Shown here piece by piece: positions 20,441 to 31,765 of a stretch of 64,000 bases of DNA. The DNA lies in contig CM060962.1 in assembly GCA_030765045.1 (NCBI GenBank), positions 150,269,525-150,333,524 of the forward strand, in the 5' to 3' direction. Numbering within the stretch: the first letter of the stretch is position 1; each line of letters starts with the position of its first letter. Below the pieces are notes generated by a model. It was not told where the DNA came from. It ran no database searches and was given only the letters and a program-made list of their open reading frames with translations. The position numbers and the translations under genes are program-made. The DNA comes from Tenodera sinensis (taxonomy: Eukaryota; Arthropoda; Insecta; Mantodea; Mantidae).

Positions 20441-21328
20441 CTGGGTGTCCAAAAAACAAAACAAAAACAAAAAAGAACACCAAGAATACCTAGTATGTTA
20501 TACAGGAATAAAAAAGATGGGTTCTCGAATAGGAATCCCTACCTGGAAATGTGTGGTTTGGACGCTGTAGCGCATCAAAATTTGAGGACGAGTGGTTGAG
20601 GCAACTTTTTAACATTCGTTTTGGTATCTTAATACGGAAGATATGCAACTATTTAGCTATCTGTCTACTGGGATGAATGACCTGAGCATAATTTCATTTC
20701 TGCGCATGCGCCACAATCCTCCAGAGTTCTTGGAGTGCATCTTACTGCGTTACTTGTGTAGTTTCCAGTACAGTAATTTTTTCACAGCAGTGCAACACGT
20801 ACCCGTACACAACTGCTAAAATGGTCGACATTAGCTTCAGCGCACTTTAATGTAAATGTACGGAATCACCTCAACCTCGCATATCGAAATCGATGGATTG
20901 ATAGAGGTGCACCAGTTCTATGGCCAGCACAGTCGCCAGATCCGATTCCTCTCCACTATTTTGTGTGGAGTTGTATGAAGAATATGGTGTGTGGTACTCC
21001 TGTAACGTCAGCGGAGGACCTTATGGCTCGAGTCCACGGAGCGATTGAAAAGCTTCAAAGACAACCGCACGTACTGGGTCATGTGCATGAGGGTCAAAAC
21101 CGCAGATATAGGCTCGGCAATGCGGAGGTAAGTACACAGTTCGAATCCTGCTTGTTATGTAGACAGCTCTATGTTGGGTTTATTGACGAAATGTAAACGT
21201 ACACCCAAGTTCGACGCTCTCTAGCGCCCAAACCGTGCATTTCCGGACAGTGGTTCCTATTTGAAAACCAATCAGTTTGCCGTCCCGCACAACATACTAA
21301 GCGTCGTCGTTGGTTTTTTGAGACACCC
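20441..21328 (+). mobile_element. Mariner/Tc1-type element family M, copy 1, with long terminal inverted repeats
   Basis: Ends CTGGGTGTCC and GAGACACCC are flanked by TA. The inverted repeats extend for about 130 bases, with conserved GTTGTGCGGGACG-like and TCCGGAAATGCACGG-like blocks on both sides. A transposase C-terminal fragment is readable at 20870-21110: LWPAQSPDPIPLHYFVW, then SCMKNMVCGTPVTSAEDLMA. That corresponds to the third catalytic region of DDE_3 transposases. At 888 bases the element is too short for a full transposase, so it is internally deleted. Confidence 0.8.
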
Positions 21329-21330
21329 TA

Positions 21331-21372
21331 CACACACACACACGCGCGCGCGCGCACACACACACACACATG
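21331..21372. repeat. (CA)n/(CG)n microsatellite
   Basis: CA repeats interrupted by a CGCGCGCG core, between an M element and a B element. Confidence 0.95.
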
Positions 21373-21713
21373 TGCAGGATGGAAGTGAAATAATCCGCTA
21401 GACTGAAGGAGGTGGGAGAGCGGATTTAAACACAAAATTCCAATACTCTTTTAAATTAAATGCACCGTTAAATAGATAATCGAGTTTGAAAGTGAGAAAG
21501 TGTGGCAATGTGGTGCAACCTGTTGATCGGGTATTGAGCTTCTATCGGCAGATCAGCGAACTAATCTAATGCTCTATAAAACAATTTAAATAACGTTAGC
21601 CATGTAATGAATTGAGATGTTTTCTTGCGCTGAGCCAGACATCAGATAATTACCTAAAAGAGTAAGGTTATGGCTGATTGCCCCGTATGAAAACATTACC
21701 TCAAATCTTACAT

Positions 21714-22938
21714 TTGAGTCATTCCACGTCAAATCGCACAAAATGGCCTTGATCTCTCAGATTTTTTTTAATGTTTTGGAACAAAATATATTTGACCCGG
21801 TTTCTTCGTTTTATAAAAAAAATTATTTTGGCAGATATTAATTTTTGAAATGTCCCAAAAATCGCGGGCTCCTAACTCTTCGATCAATCATATCTCCGAT
21901 TGTAATGAAGCAAATTACTTGATCTTTGGCTCAAATTTAAATAAAATCGCAGTATTTCGTGAAGTATTTATTAGAAAATTTTATTAATTATTATTATTAT
22001 ATTTTATACGATTAAAGTTTTAAAGTTAGATAATAGCATAAACTCGGCCATTTCAAAATCTGGAAGGAAACTAAAAATACAATGAAGTTTATTCAATATT
22101 CTCAGAAAAAAATCAGAATGCAGTCTCTAATAGTTCAGTTGTAATTAACTTACTTGCAAATCAGTGCAGCGAGCTCGCGTGGCAGCGGTGACGGCTACCG
22201 TAACCTCACACAATTGCCACCTTCCATTACGGCAACTGTCCACTGCTTAAGGTACCATGAATGTTACAACAGTACAGTAAGGAGAACACTGCTAGCTGAC
22301 ACTATTATATGTACACTATTAGCATTTCAAAATGTTTTTAAAATATGCATTTTAATCTGTTTCCATACAACACACTTTACCTCCTTCTTCGAAAGAAAAT
22401 TGTTTCACTAAAGCTTTAGTTTTTGACAAAGGAATGAAGAAGTGTAATTTTAAAGCACAGCTGAACCCATCGTTCTTGACCCCTGACCTTGACAGGAAGT
22501 CCTATTGGCGAATCCATAGCTTTTGCCTCTTTCATCAGCTCATATTGTATAATTCTGCGACTGAAACCATGCACAACATGGTGAGGGAGGGGGAAGGTAG
22601 TGATGTCTGTATGATCTGAGACAGTCCTTGCTAATTCACAGGTGCTGTTTAGTGCAGCGTGCAGTTGAAGACATAGATCTTTGCGATAAAGAGTGAATAT
22701 AGTGTATTTGTGAGACATTGATCATAGCGTAAATCAATTATGCCACCTGTACGTTCTAAATTAGGGACCAAAACATTACACAGTCAGAGTAGAGAAATTA
22801 TTTCAAATGTATGGACGTACATGAAGGAAGAAGCTAAAAGCAGAGAACTGCTTACATCAGAAGATTTCTTCAAAAAAATTCAAAAGTTCAAAAGCACGTA
22901 TCAGATGCCACAGGAGTATTAGAAAGAGGGTACATTGT
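21714..22938 (+). mobile_element. DNA transposon family N, copy 1, partial, with transposase N-terminus
   Basis: Begins TGAGTCATTCCACGTCAAAT, matching the terminal repeats of the copy at 55260-57075, of which it is an inverted relative. It ends in a frame (22740-22922) reading SREIISNVWTYMKEEAKSRE and KFKSTYQMPQEY, the helix-turn-helix start of an IS630-like transposase. Similarity ends at GTACATTGTGGA where Jockey sequence begins. It interrupts family B at ATCTTACATTT. Confidence 0.75.
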
Positions 22939-24093
22939 GGATAAGAGTGTGACCGCTGGGTAGCTTGGAGCCGTTGATGTACTGGGCAGCCCTTATAGTT
23001 CGCTGTATTTGGACCTTTGCAATTAACACACAGAGGTGGCGTGTGAGGAGCCTTAGAGCACTACGCAGTGGGATGGTGGCCATCACATTTGACACAACGT
23101 GGTTGTTTGTGACAATAATTACGACTATGCCCAAATTTCTGACAGTTCAGGCACTGAATAACACCCCGTTTGGGTTTCGGGGGTTCCACTTTTACCGTCG
23201 TGTAATATAAATGATGAAGATTATATATGTCGTCGTTGAGAGGATTAGGCTTTACATCCAAGAAAAAGAGGGGCAGTTGCTCTTTTGTTACGGGACGGTA
23301 AGCAGGAGTCATTTGGGCAGGTGAATACCCAAGAGAGTTTAATTCTTGCATTACCGTAGAAGTGTCAATAGTGGGATGAAGCCCAAGAATAACCACCCGG
23401 AGGTTGCGATCATGGTGCATTTGGTAGGTGTGAAATTCTGCCTTCTGTGTCTCAAAAAATGTATGGCTGCACGATAACCGTCTATAGCCTCGAAAGGGAA
23501 TTTGGCGTTGCTGCTGTCCAGTGTAACAAGCTTGTAAGCGCCTACGTTTGACATTTGTAGGTGTTTTATAACAGTATTCATGTTAAATATATTAGAGACA
23601 TAAATGGGAGGTAGCTTTTTGGATGAGGAAGCAGAAGCAGTAGACGTAGCTGCACCATGGTCTCCGTCTTTAGAATCCATGTTAGCCAAGGGTGCAAAAC
23701 GGTTGACTGTAGTGAAAGGAGAATCAGTTACGACGGAACCCAGTTTTTTCCTCTTGGTGTCACATAGATAATCATCCTGGCTGCGTTCTTCGTCTGATAT
23801 GACACAATGTTGGAGGACGTTAATGAAAAAAAAAATCCTGGCTGCGTGGTTTAAAGGCGGCAGAGGGCAAGCTGCAGTCAATAGGCTGCACTTTACCAAA
23901 GCGAAGTGAAGAAACGGGTACGGACTGACTTTGCTGGCAGTGTGATGAAGTGGAGGCTTCTCTCTGGGAGCTACTAGATGTGGTTTGAGGAGCTGGGGTT
24001 AGTGCCGGTAGAGAAGATAACTGATCCTCAGATTGGTAACACGGCTACATCGCACAATAAATAAGCTGCCGCGTATCAGTGGGAACAGTCATG
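22939..24093 (-). pseudogene. Jockey-type LINE ORF1 (gag-like) with zinc knuckles
   Basis: Read from an ATG at 24093 (MTVPTDTRQLI) leftwards. After a Ser/Thr-rich N-terminus there is LPPIYVSNIFNMNTVIKHLQ (an RRM-like block), then LRVVILGLHPTID with a following block typical of the PRE_C2HC domain, then zinc knuckles: CLNCQKFGHSRNYC and CVKCDGHHPTA. A last knuckle, CVNCKGPNTANYKGCPVHQ, lies in a different frame after about 23060. Other lesions are a stop near residue 18 and the SINE fragment at 23787. ORF1 is cut at its 3' side, and no ORF2 follows, so this is not ordinary 5' truncation. Confidence 0.85.
23787..23834 (+). mobile_element. 5'-truncated SINE S2 with exact 13 bp duplication
   Basis: Only the last 40 or so bases of family S2 plus an A-rich tail: GATATGACACAATGTTGGAG and GACGTTAATGAAAAA. 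ATCCTGGCTGCGT flanks it on both sides (23774-23786 and 23835-23847). It inserted into the Jockey ORF1. Confidence 0.93.
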
Positions 24094-24545
24094 GTGTTTA
24101 TGGAAAGTCTTAATACTACGCAGTTCACTCTCTTCACTGCATATCGGCAAACTTGGAGGTTACAAACTTTCATTAAAAGTTCACTTTAATCTAACCAGTT
24201 AGATAGAAAAGAGAAAAAGAAAGAAAACAAACACTATTTTGAACACACGCAATAACACACCGAATACAGAAAAATCCACGGAAAACTGGGGACAGCACAA
24301 GTATGATTGGAAGTACTTAAATTCTATAAATATGCGATCTTGCCATGTATAACCAATTTTAACCACGCACTGAGTAAGGGTACAGTCACAATTCCGTACC
24401 TCAAAAACTATAAATCCAGATAAAAATTCGTGATTCTTTCACTTACACTGTCAGGAATTACTGAGACCTTAAATAATATACACTAATATGCACATACAAT
24501 GCGAAAATACCGATACTTAAGGCCAAATAAGCAGACCATAATATC
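24094..24545. other. Jockey 5' region and unassigned sequence
   Basis: The first 200 bases are probably the 5' untranslated region of the Jockey element on the minus strand. The rest, to where family B resumes, shows no gene or repeat that I recognise. Confidence 0.4.
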
Positions 24546-24933
24546 AAGAAGATATTTTTAAACCCAAGACCAATTGCATGGGATTAAGTAAACAATACGC
24601 GCGATCTACACCGATATGCGACCACAGTAAACACAGGTGATGCAATGTTGCCACTTTCACCAGAATTAAGAAGACAACAAATTCTGGGTTTTTCAAATTT
24701 AAATTACACAAAAACCATTGGATCCATTGAAATGCGCGAAAAGGGAAAAGTAGTCGTTTATTCAATTTTCTATGAATATAGCCATAAATCAAGCACCTTC
24801 AATGAATAATAATTCAGCCAGGTGATCATAAATTTTTTGATAAAATATTTTTTCTAGAAAACTATGAACGTTTTAGCATTTTGGTATTTGCTGTTAAAGT
24901 CTGACGGATCATTTCACTTCATTCCTCTATATA

Positions 24934-25782
24934 CTAGGTGTCCCCAAAAACACCGACAACGCTTAGTATGTTGTGCAGGATGGCAAACTGATCTATTTTC
25001 AAATAGGAACGCCTGTCTGGAACTGCACGGTTTGAACGCAGGAGAGCATCAAAGTTTGAGAACGAACGGTCATGACAATTTGGTAACATTCGTTTTGGTA
25101 TCTTAATACGGAAGTTAAGCAACCCTTTAGTCATCTGTGTACTGGGATGAACGACCTGAGCATGATAATATTCCTGCACTTCCACAGAATCCTTCGTGCG
25201 CATCTTTCTGCGTCAGTTGTGTAGTTTCCAGTACAATAACGTTTTTAACAGCAGTGTCACACGTACCAGTACACAACTGCTGAAATGGCCAAGTTGAGCA
25301 CACTTTGATGTAAATGTGAAGCATCACCTCAATGTCCTATGTTCAAATCGATTGGTTGGTAGAAGTGGACCAGTTGCATGGCCAGCACGGTTGCCAGATC
25401 TGACACCTCTTGACTATTTTCTGTGGTATTGTATGAAGAGCATGATATATGGCACTCCTGTAACGTCAAAGGAGGATCTTATGCCTCGAGTCCATGGAGC
25501 GATCTAAAGTCTTAAAAGACAACCTCACGTCTTGGGTTATGTGCACGAGGCTCACCACCGCTGATATAGGCTCTGCAACGACATAGGAGATACACCATTC
25601 AAAGCCAGCTTACAATGTAGACAGCTCGACGTTGGGTTTGATGAAACCTCACATTTCGATGCGCCACAGCGTCCAAACCGTGTATTTCCGGACAAGCGTT
25701 CCTATCCTAAAAACGATCATTTTGACGTCCCGCACAACACACTAAGCATTCTCGGTCTTTTTTTTTTTTTTTTTTGACATTG
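24934..25782 (+). mobile_element. Mariner/Tc1-type element family M, copy 2
   Basis: Left end CTAGGTGTCCCC after TA. Same structure as copy 1, with the transposase fragment WPARLPDLTPLDYFLW and SMIYGTPVTSKEDLM at 25380-25490. The right inverted repeat is disrupted by a T run of about 17 before GACATTG. It directly abuts family B at a TATATA run. Confidence 0.8.
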
Positions 25783-25797
25783 TATATATTATATATA

Positions 25798-26642
25798 GGG
25801 TGTCCCAAAATAACACCGACAACGCTTAGCATGTATTGCGGGATGACAAACTGGTCGATGTTCAAATAAAAACCCCTGTCCGGAAATGCACGGAGAGTGT
25901 CGAAGTTTGAAAACGAGTGGTTGTGACAGTTTGTTAAGATTCATTTTGGTATCTTAATACGGACGGTATGCAACCCTTTAGCCCTGTGTGTACTGGGAAG
26001 AATGACCTGAGTCTAATAGCATTCCTCTGATGCACTACGTTCCTCCATAGAGTCCTTGGTATATATCCTGCTGCGTTACTTGTGTAGTTTCCAGTATAAC
26101 ACTTTAACAGCAGTGCGACACATACCAGCACACAGCTGCTGAAATGGCCGATATGGCTTCCACTACACTTTGTTATAAGTGTGCTGAATCACCTCAACGT
26201 CGCATGTCCAAATCGATGAATTGGTAAAGGTGGACAGGTTCCATGGCCAGCACGATCGCCAGATCTAACACCTCTCGACTATTTTTGTGGAGTTGTATGA
26301 AGAGTATGGTGTATGGTACTCCTGTATCGTCAGCGGAGGACCTTATTGCTCGAGTTCACTGAGCGATAGAAGATCTTCTAAGACAATCGCACGTATTGCA
26401 TGAGGCTCACCACCTCTGATATAGGCTGTGCAATGATGGAGGTACCCAGTTCGAAGCCTGTTTGTATTGTAGACAGCTCGATGTTGGGTTTATTCATGAA
26501 ATGTGAACATACACCCAACTCACACTTCGATGCACCACAGCGTGCAAATCGTACATTTCCGGACAGGGGTTCCTGTTTGAAAACCGACCACTTTGCATCC
26601 TACACAACATACTAAGCATGTCAGTGGCTTTTGAGACACCTG
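25798..26642 (+). mobile_element. Mariner/Tc1-type element family M, copy 3
   Basis: Left end GGGTGTCCCAAAATAACACC, right end GAGACACCTG, both beside TA. It lies 15 bases from copy 2 in the same orientation. Transposase remnants (SMVYGTPVSSAEDLIARVH) at about 26290-26360 are more decayed than in copy 2. Confidence 0.8.
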
Positions 26643-27045
26643 TATATATCTGTGTGCAAGGGTGTGTATGTACTAGCTGAAATACTCGTCGTTTCCCATG
26701 GTTTGACAGTTTTATCCCTAGAGCTTTTAGACTTACGCTGTATACTATAAAGGAACCAAATCAAGCAAAAGTACCCGGAAAACGCTATGCAAAGGCACCG
26801 TTGAACAGTCGCAGATATCACAGGAAGAAAAGTGAGGAGAGAAAGTTGTCAATCATAGAAAAGTGTATGAATTCTTTGTAGGAGAAAGAAATTTCATTTT
26901 TTCGGCAATGTAAATGGCAACGCTGTGCTGTCCACGTACACGCCAGCGGCCTGTGTTGAACGACCAGCGTGTGCTTCCGGGCCAGTACTGCCTTAGTTGT
27001 AAACAAAACATTCGACTGGCGTGTGCCTCGTGACTCAGTTGTAAA
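26643..27045. other. Unassigned; right part shared with 58870-59090
   Basis: No gene. The last 150 bases, read on the minus strand, resemble 58870-59090 (GTTTACAACT, GAGGCACACGCCA, GTTCAACACA), so this is a dispersed repeat of unknown type. Confidence 0.45.
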
Positions 27046-27372
<327 letters not shown>

Positions 27373-27402
27373 CAAACAATACGTCATTGCATTCAAAATT
27401 AG

Positions 27403-27561
27403 TTGTTGTTGTTGTAGTGTTTAACGCCCGCTTTTACTACTACGGCACCGCAGGCGGTGACACTGATGATACATGAAGATGGAGCACCGGTGGAATGAAA
27501 TGGCGGGGGAAACCGGAGTACCCGGAGAAAACCCGCCCTGACGCCGCTTCGTCCACCACGA
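27403..27561 (-). mobile_element. 5'-truncated SINE, family S3, with exact 12 bp duplication
   Basis: Flanked by ATTCAAAATTAG at 27391-27402 and 27562-27573. On its own strand it ends GCGTTAAACACTACAACAAC, a CAA tail, and its body carries GGGCGGGTTTTCTCCGGGTA, the core also seen in the SINE at 54107. The tRNA-like head is missing. It split the Gypsy integrase frame, which resumes on the far side as LILNAMTYCL. Confidence 0.92.
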
Positions 27562-27790
27562 ATTCAAAATTAGTAAAGGGCCAATGAGATCAATGTGCAC
27601 AACACTGAACTGTTCATCTGGTTCCTCGTAGTTTCCCAGTTTTGACATTCTATGACGATTTATTTTGTTTCTTTGAGAGTCTATACAGGCTTTTGTCCAA
27701 TGTTTTATGTTTTGCTTTAAATTTAGCCAAATGAATTTTCATGCTATTAATTTCACAGCGGCTTATATACCAGGATGCGCTAAACCGTGA
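27562..27790 (-). pseudogene. Gypsy integrase, zinc-binding end and first catalytic Asp
   Basis: Translates to LKQNIKHWTKACIDSQRNKI, the end of the HHCC region (second Cys of CxxC now Ser), then RHRMSKLGNYEEPDEQFSVV and HIDLIGPLLILN with the first catalytic Asp. The rest of the catalytic core is missing. Confidence 0.8.
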
Positions 27791-28139
27791 AAATTGGCAA
27801 ATATTTGACGTCCAAATTCCTTAGGTATGTATGGTCTTATGCTGATGGTGGATGTGTCACACCAAAGCACAGCACCTGAAGGTAGCGGATACTGCTTGAA
27901 TTTCAAAGATGAATTTCCAGTTTTGAGCTCTTGCAGGTCCTCGTCTTTTACTTGTTTGGATATTTTTTCATAATCAAGAACTGATATTTCTATTCTAGAA
28001 AGTGCATCGGCAACAATATATTCTTTTCCTTTAACGCGGCAAATATCCGTGGAGAACTGTGATATATATTGTAGATGTCTTAATTGTCTAGATGAAGCTT
28101 CATTATTTTGCTTAAAAGCAAAGGTAATAAGCTTGTGAT

Positions 28140-28560
28140 ATGTATAAACTGAATTTTCTCGCTTTAAGAAAATCTTTGAATTTTTTTACTGATGTATTCC
28201 CAATAGCTCTCGATCGTAAGTACTATAATTCTTTTGTGTATTGCTCAGCTTTTGCGAAAAGTGCAGTTGGTCTCCATTGGCCATTCTCCAGTTGTTGCAA
28301 TACGGAACTCATGGCAGGATCCGACGCACCCGTGCATAATCCTAGTGGCAGATCAGGATCTGGAAATGTGAGTAGTGCAGTTTCTTGTTTGCACTTTTCA
28401 AACCTTGCTTTTGACGCCTCCGTCCATTGAATTAATGTTTTGTCTTTCTTCTTGGATCTCCATGATAATCGCGACGAACGGCTTGCGTTTCAGCAGCGCT
28501 TTCCAGATAACACCTGTAATAGTTGACAATACCAAGAAATGTTCGAATCTCATGCACTGT
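28140..28560 (-). pseudogene. Gypsy RNase H
   Basis: Reads LPLGLCTGASDPAMSSVLQQ, where the family has TDAS (Asp changed to Gly), then NGQWRPTALFAKAEQYTKEL and SVKKFKDFLKARKFSLY. The catalytic Asp change together with frame breaks shows loss of function. Confidence 0.75.
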
Positions 28561-28617
28561 CAAGGGTAGCTTGAAGTCTAAGATAGCTTGAACTTTTTGT
28601 GAAGTTGTTTAGTTCCC

Positions 28618-29060
28618 TTATAAGTTATACAATAGCCAAGAAATCATAATTCTTTCACTCCAAAGACTGACTTTGAGATGTTGCTGTGCAGGCCATAATC
28701 CATCCACTACCAGTTTGAGGTGATTGCGATGTTCATCGAAACTAGAAAAAGCAATCAGTATGTCATCCAAAAAAGGAAATACAAAATTTAGCCCATATAA
28801 AACTTCATTTCGAAAACGTTGAAATGCTGAAGGTTCACTTCGAAGTCCAAAACTCATAACATTAAATTCAGCTATAGGTATCTGAAAGTATGCTTTAAAA
28901 AGGTCTATTTTCGAAAATCCTTTATTTCCTTTCAAAATATAATGAAAATGTTCAATTTTGGGTACAGGGTAATGGTCTGGAATGGCCATGTCGTTTAATT
29001 TCCTGTAATCACCACATGGTCTTAGTGTGCCATGCTTTTTATCATGTGAAGTGGACTAGC
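28618..29060 (-). pseudogene. Gypsy reverse transcriptase
   Basis: Motifs in order: DHYPVPKIEHFHYILKGNKG, FSKIDLFKAYFQIPI with the first catalytic Asp, VMSFGLRSEPSAFQRF, and FPFLDDILIAFSS with the FLDD equivalent of YxDD. Upstream bases encode a CGDYRKLND-like block. The palm is largely intact in one frame, but the start and end are broken. Confidence 0.85.
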
Positions 29061-29550
29061 CCATGGGGAGTTAGAAGTCCGAATTATGTAAGATTTGAAG
29101 CTTTCACGGCGAACGTTATGGATCAAAGCTTCACGGGTGATCAGCCGTGTTAGATTTATAAAGGTGGAGCTTTCGGTCATTGTAGACTCCATGGCCATCT
29201 TGGAGATTCCGAATTATTTCATTATTCAGCATAAATTAAAATTCTTGCTCTGCTATTTACATTTTCTTTGGATTTAGTTGTCCTGCTCTAGCCCATACTG
29301 ATGCAACCTGAGTGACTATGTGATGCTTGGCATTGTGTTTGGTTTTGCTAGGCACTAAATTCGGTTTGGTTATTTATGGTTACAGAGAAAGCAAATCTGC
29401 AAAGTTTATATTCTGACGACTCATGGTACTAATTACAATATCTTCAGAAAATGGCATCACTTCATCCTTGATACAAAATTTAGTTACACCATCTATTACT
29501 CTCCTGTTATGGATGTCAATTAACAATTGGAATTTGTTTACGAAATCAGC

Positions 29551-29760
29551 TCACAGTATTGTTTTGTTTATTTTTGCCACAACAAATGGCCACTGAAACT
29601 GACAACGCAGTCCTAAATCAATATCACACATTTTAACACTGCATGTTGCAATATCAGTTCTATTGGCAGCATACAATTTATAATTGAATTCTATCTTGTA
29701 ACTTTTTGTAGCTGGTATTAATGAAAGATCGGCACCACTACCCACAAGAAACTGCAGTCC
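29551..29760 (-). pseudogene. Gypsy retropepsin-like protease, active-site Asp lost
   Basis: The sequence VGSGADLSLIPATK matches the retropepsin active-site block DTGADLSLIP, but the catalytic Asp and Thr are replaced by Gly and Ser. The strand-rich remainder contains CDIDLGLRCQFQWPFVVA. It lies between gag and RT as expected. Confidence 0.72.
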
Positions 29761-30389
29761 CGTTTTTCCCCAAATAGGCGAGTTTTGCGGCAGTTCTCAG
29801 GATCAATAGAATTTGCCGCTAATTCTGCTGTGATATCGAGTTTCCCTGCTCCGACCAACTAAAAGGCTGTGTACACTTTCCTGGCTTGCATCGCTTGCCA
29901 AATCTTAAGTGGTAGTAGCAGTACTTTCCTCTTGAGTTGAACTTCTAGACTTACTGCGGCTGCTGTCACGATAGATGGAATTACTAGTGCGTTATCTTCC
30001 CTTATGGCCGGCGGAAACTGCTGATTTTAGTCATAACCTCTTTCATGGTCACTTGACTTTCAGTTATCTGTTGGTACTACTGGAAGCCGCTTACAATTCA
30101 TGACGTGGATTTATTTAAACTATTTTGTCAGCCGTTATAGCTATTTTCTCCAAGTCTTCGTCGCTTATGATCAAAATGTTTCTTATGGAGCCTGACAGCT
30201 TTTCCAACCATAGTGTTTTTATCGCAGATGTCTGCTCCTGCTAAGGTTTGCATCTTCCTAAGCAGCTAGCTGGGGTTTTGGTCTCTTAAATCAATACCAG
30301 TAACTAGTATCTTAATTCGTGCATCCTCGCTTCCTTTAAAAATATTTAAGAGACGTTCTTTCGCTTAGCTGTATTTGTTTGCTTCATTA

Positions 30390-30620
30390 CTACTTATATC
30401 CCAGACATTTAGGTTCCAGTTGTGATATTAAGTAGTTGAATTTGGCATCTTCCCTTTTAATTTGGTTAATATTAAACTGCGCCTCCACTTGATAAAACCC
30501 AATTTCAGGTTTTTCGTTCCAGAAAGACGGGATTTTTATACTTCGTGCGTTTCCAACTTTCTTTCGTCCTCTTCCACCACTGCGTGCTTGTTCTTCCTTA
30601 TTCAGGGTCACCGAAATGTA
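30390..30620 (-). pseudogene. Gypsy gag N-terminal segment
   Basis: Contains IKIPSFWNEKPEIGFYQVEA and QFNINQIKREDAKFNYLISQ, then LEPKCL, a conserved gag block of insect Gypsy elements encoded before the protease. The usual Trp in EIWFYQ is Gly here. The frame ends shortly after. Confidence 0.75.
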
Positions 30621-30784
30621 GGGGTTACTTATTTAAAACATGTTTGTTTAGCTTATACTCAAATTTAATTAATTTCTTCTCAGAGAATAAGCTATAATTA
30701 TTTCTTATTTTACTGTAACCGAATTAGAACATATTTTTTTTTCGCATCGCGAAAATAATGTTACTGGTGTATCAACAAGCCTAA

Positions 30785-31500
30785 CATCATATGATACAAT
30801 GCAAATGTGCAAGCGAGGAACACCCGAGAGCGTTGCGTCGCTAACTGTGGAATTCAGAACTACAACATGGTGGGGGTTTGATCCTCGACCTTCGCACGTT
30901 TATTTCCTGACAAGGAAATTAACAAACATATGTTATTCTCTACAGCTTTTTATAGGTTGCGCGTTAGTTCTTAACGAATTATCTTCAGCGAAAATCCAGT
31001 GAGCTAGCCTACTCTTAATAAACAGGTGAGCAAATAGTTTATGTTGCCATAACAAACAGCCCTACTTTCCATGTTATGTTTCGAAGAAAACGCAGGTTAC
31101 AGTTTACTTCAAAGTTTGTGTGGTACGAGTTCATGTCATTACCGCTGTTTTAACGAGATAAGGAAAATGACGCAATTCAGACGAAGCAGATGAGGGAGAA
31201 ATTTCGGGAATGGAAGAAGTTCCAACAAATTAGGTGCAAACAGTTACATAAATTGATAGAGCAATATATATGGCTGCCATCACTCGAACTGTTATAATTT
31301 GCTTTGTAGTAGTACTTCTTGAGTACAGAAATATGAGAGAACGTACAGACATGTGACTATTGTTTCTGCTTCTGTATGTTGTAACGGTGAGTGACTCGCA
31401 TCTAACCTCATTTAAAAATTTCATTCGTCAAGAACTAACGTGCGATCTATATCAGGAATGGAGAATCGATGAAGGCACACTGCTAGAAATTGAATCAATG
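30785..31500 (+). mobile_element. Family D repeat, partial copy with tRNA-like module
   Basis: The module at 30813-30893 carries a B-box-like GGGGGTTTGATCCTC. Downstream, TTTATTTCCTGACAAGGAAA and CAGCTTTTTAT align with the family D arm at 42500-42560. The alignment resumes at 31452 with ATCAGGAATGGAGAATC and AAGGCACACTGCTAGAAATT. About 490 bases are inserted between these points. Confidence 0.6.
30955..31446. mobile_element. MITE of about 490 bp inside family D
   Basis: Inverted ends: TTGCGCGTTAGTTCTTAACG at the left; the reverse complement of the right end reads ATCGCACGTTAGTTCTTGACG without its last base. It interrupts a family D alignment exactly between CTTTTTAT and ATCAGG. A TAT or CTAT duplication is possible but too short to be sure. 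No gene inside. Confidence 0.65.
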
Positions 31501-31765
31501 GGGACGTGGGAGCGCTGCTAGGTACAAACGGTTGCTTCGAGTTGAAGTTATCTACAAGTGCAAGAAGAGTGAGCGAGAGGAAAAAGATAGAATAAGGTCA
31601 GCTTGGTATGAAGAATTGAATTTCTCCATGACAGGAGCTGTAATCATCTCGTCTATTTCCTCATCATATTTACCTACTGAAACGGATGACAAAGAACAAT
31701 GTCGACCATCCAAATCATTAAGTACACCTTCAAAATCATCTGCTGCAAATGCTCCCTCCATATCA

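Larger units (their letters stand above)
21375..24928. mobile_element. Family B element, copy 2, split by other elements
   Basis: The left 340 bases are the inverse of 6555-6898 and the last 385 or so are the inverse of 4988-5370. The left end is CAGGATGGAAGTGAAATAA, the right end is its complement TTTCACTTCATTCCTC before TATATA. Between them lie a DNA transposon fragment and a Jockey ORF1. The middle of the B sequence is not found and was probably deleted. Confidence 0.72.
27373..30620 (-). mobile_element. Ty3/Gypsy retrotransposon, internal region, decayed
   Basis: The minus strand shows, from right to left, gag, a retropepsin-like region, reverse transcriptase, RNase H and the start of integrase. 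That order (integrase last) is diagnostic of Ty3/Gypsy. Neither LTR was found: the right side ends near the gag start, and the left side is cut in integrase by a TTA microsatellite. Many stops and frameshifts are present, and a truncated SINE lies in integrase. Confidence 0.85.

Noticed and set aside
20246..20570. Frames with Ser-Leu, Val-Cys or His-Thr runs
   Set aside because: Products of the CA/GA microsatellite.
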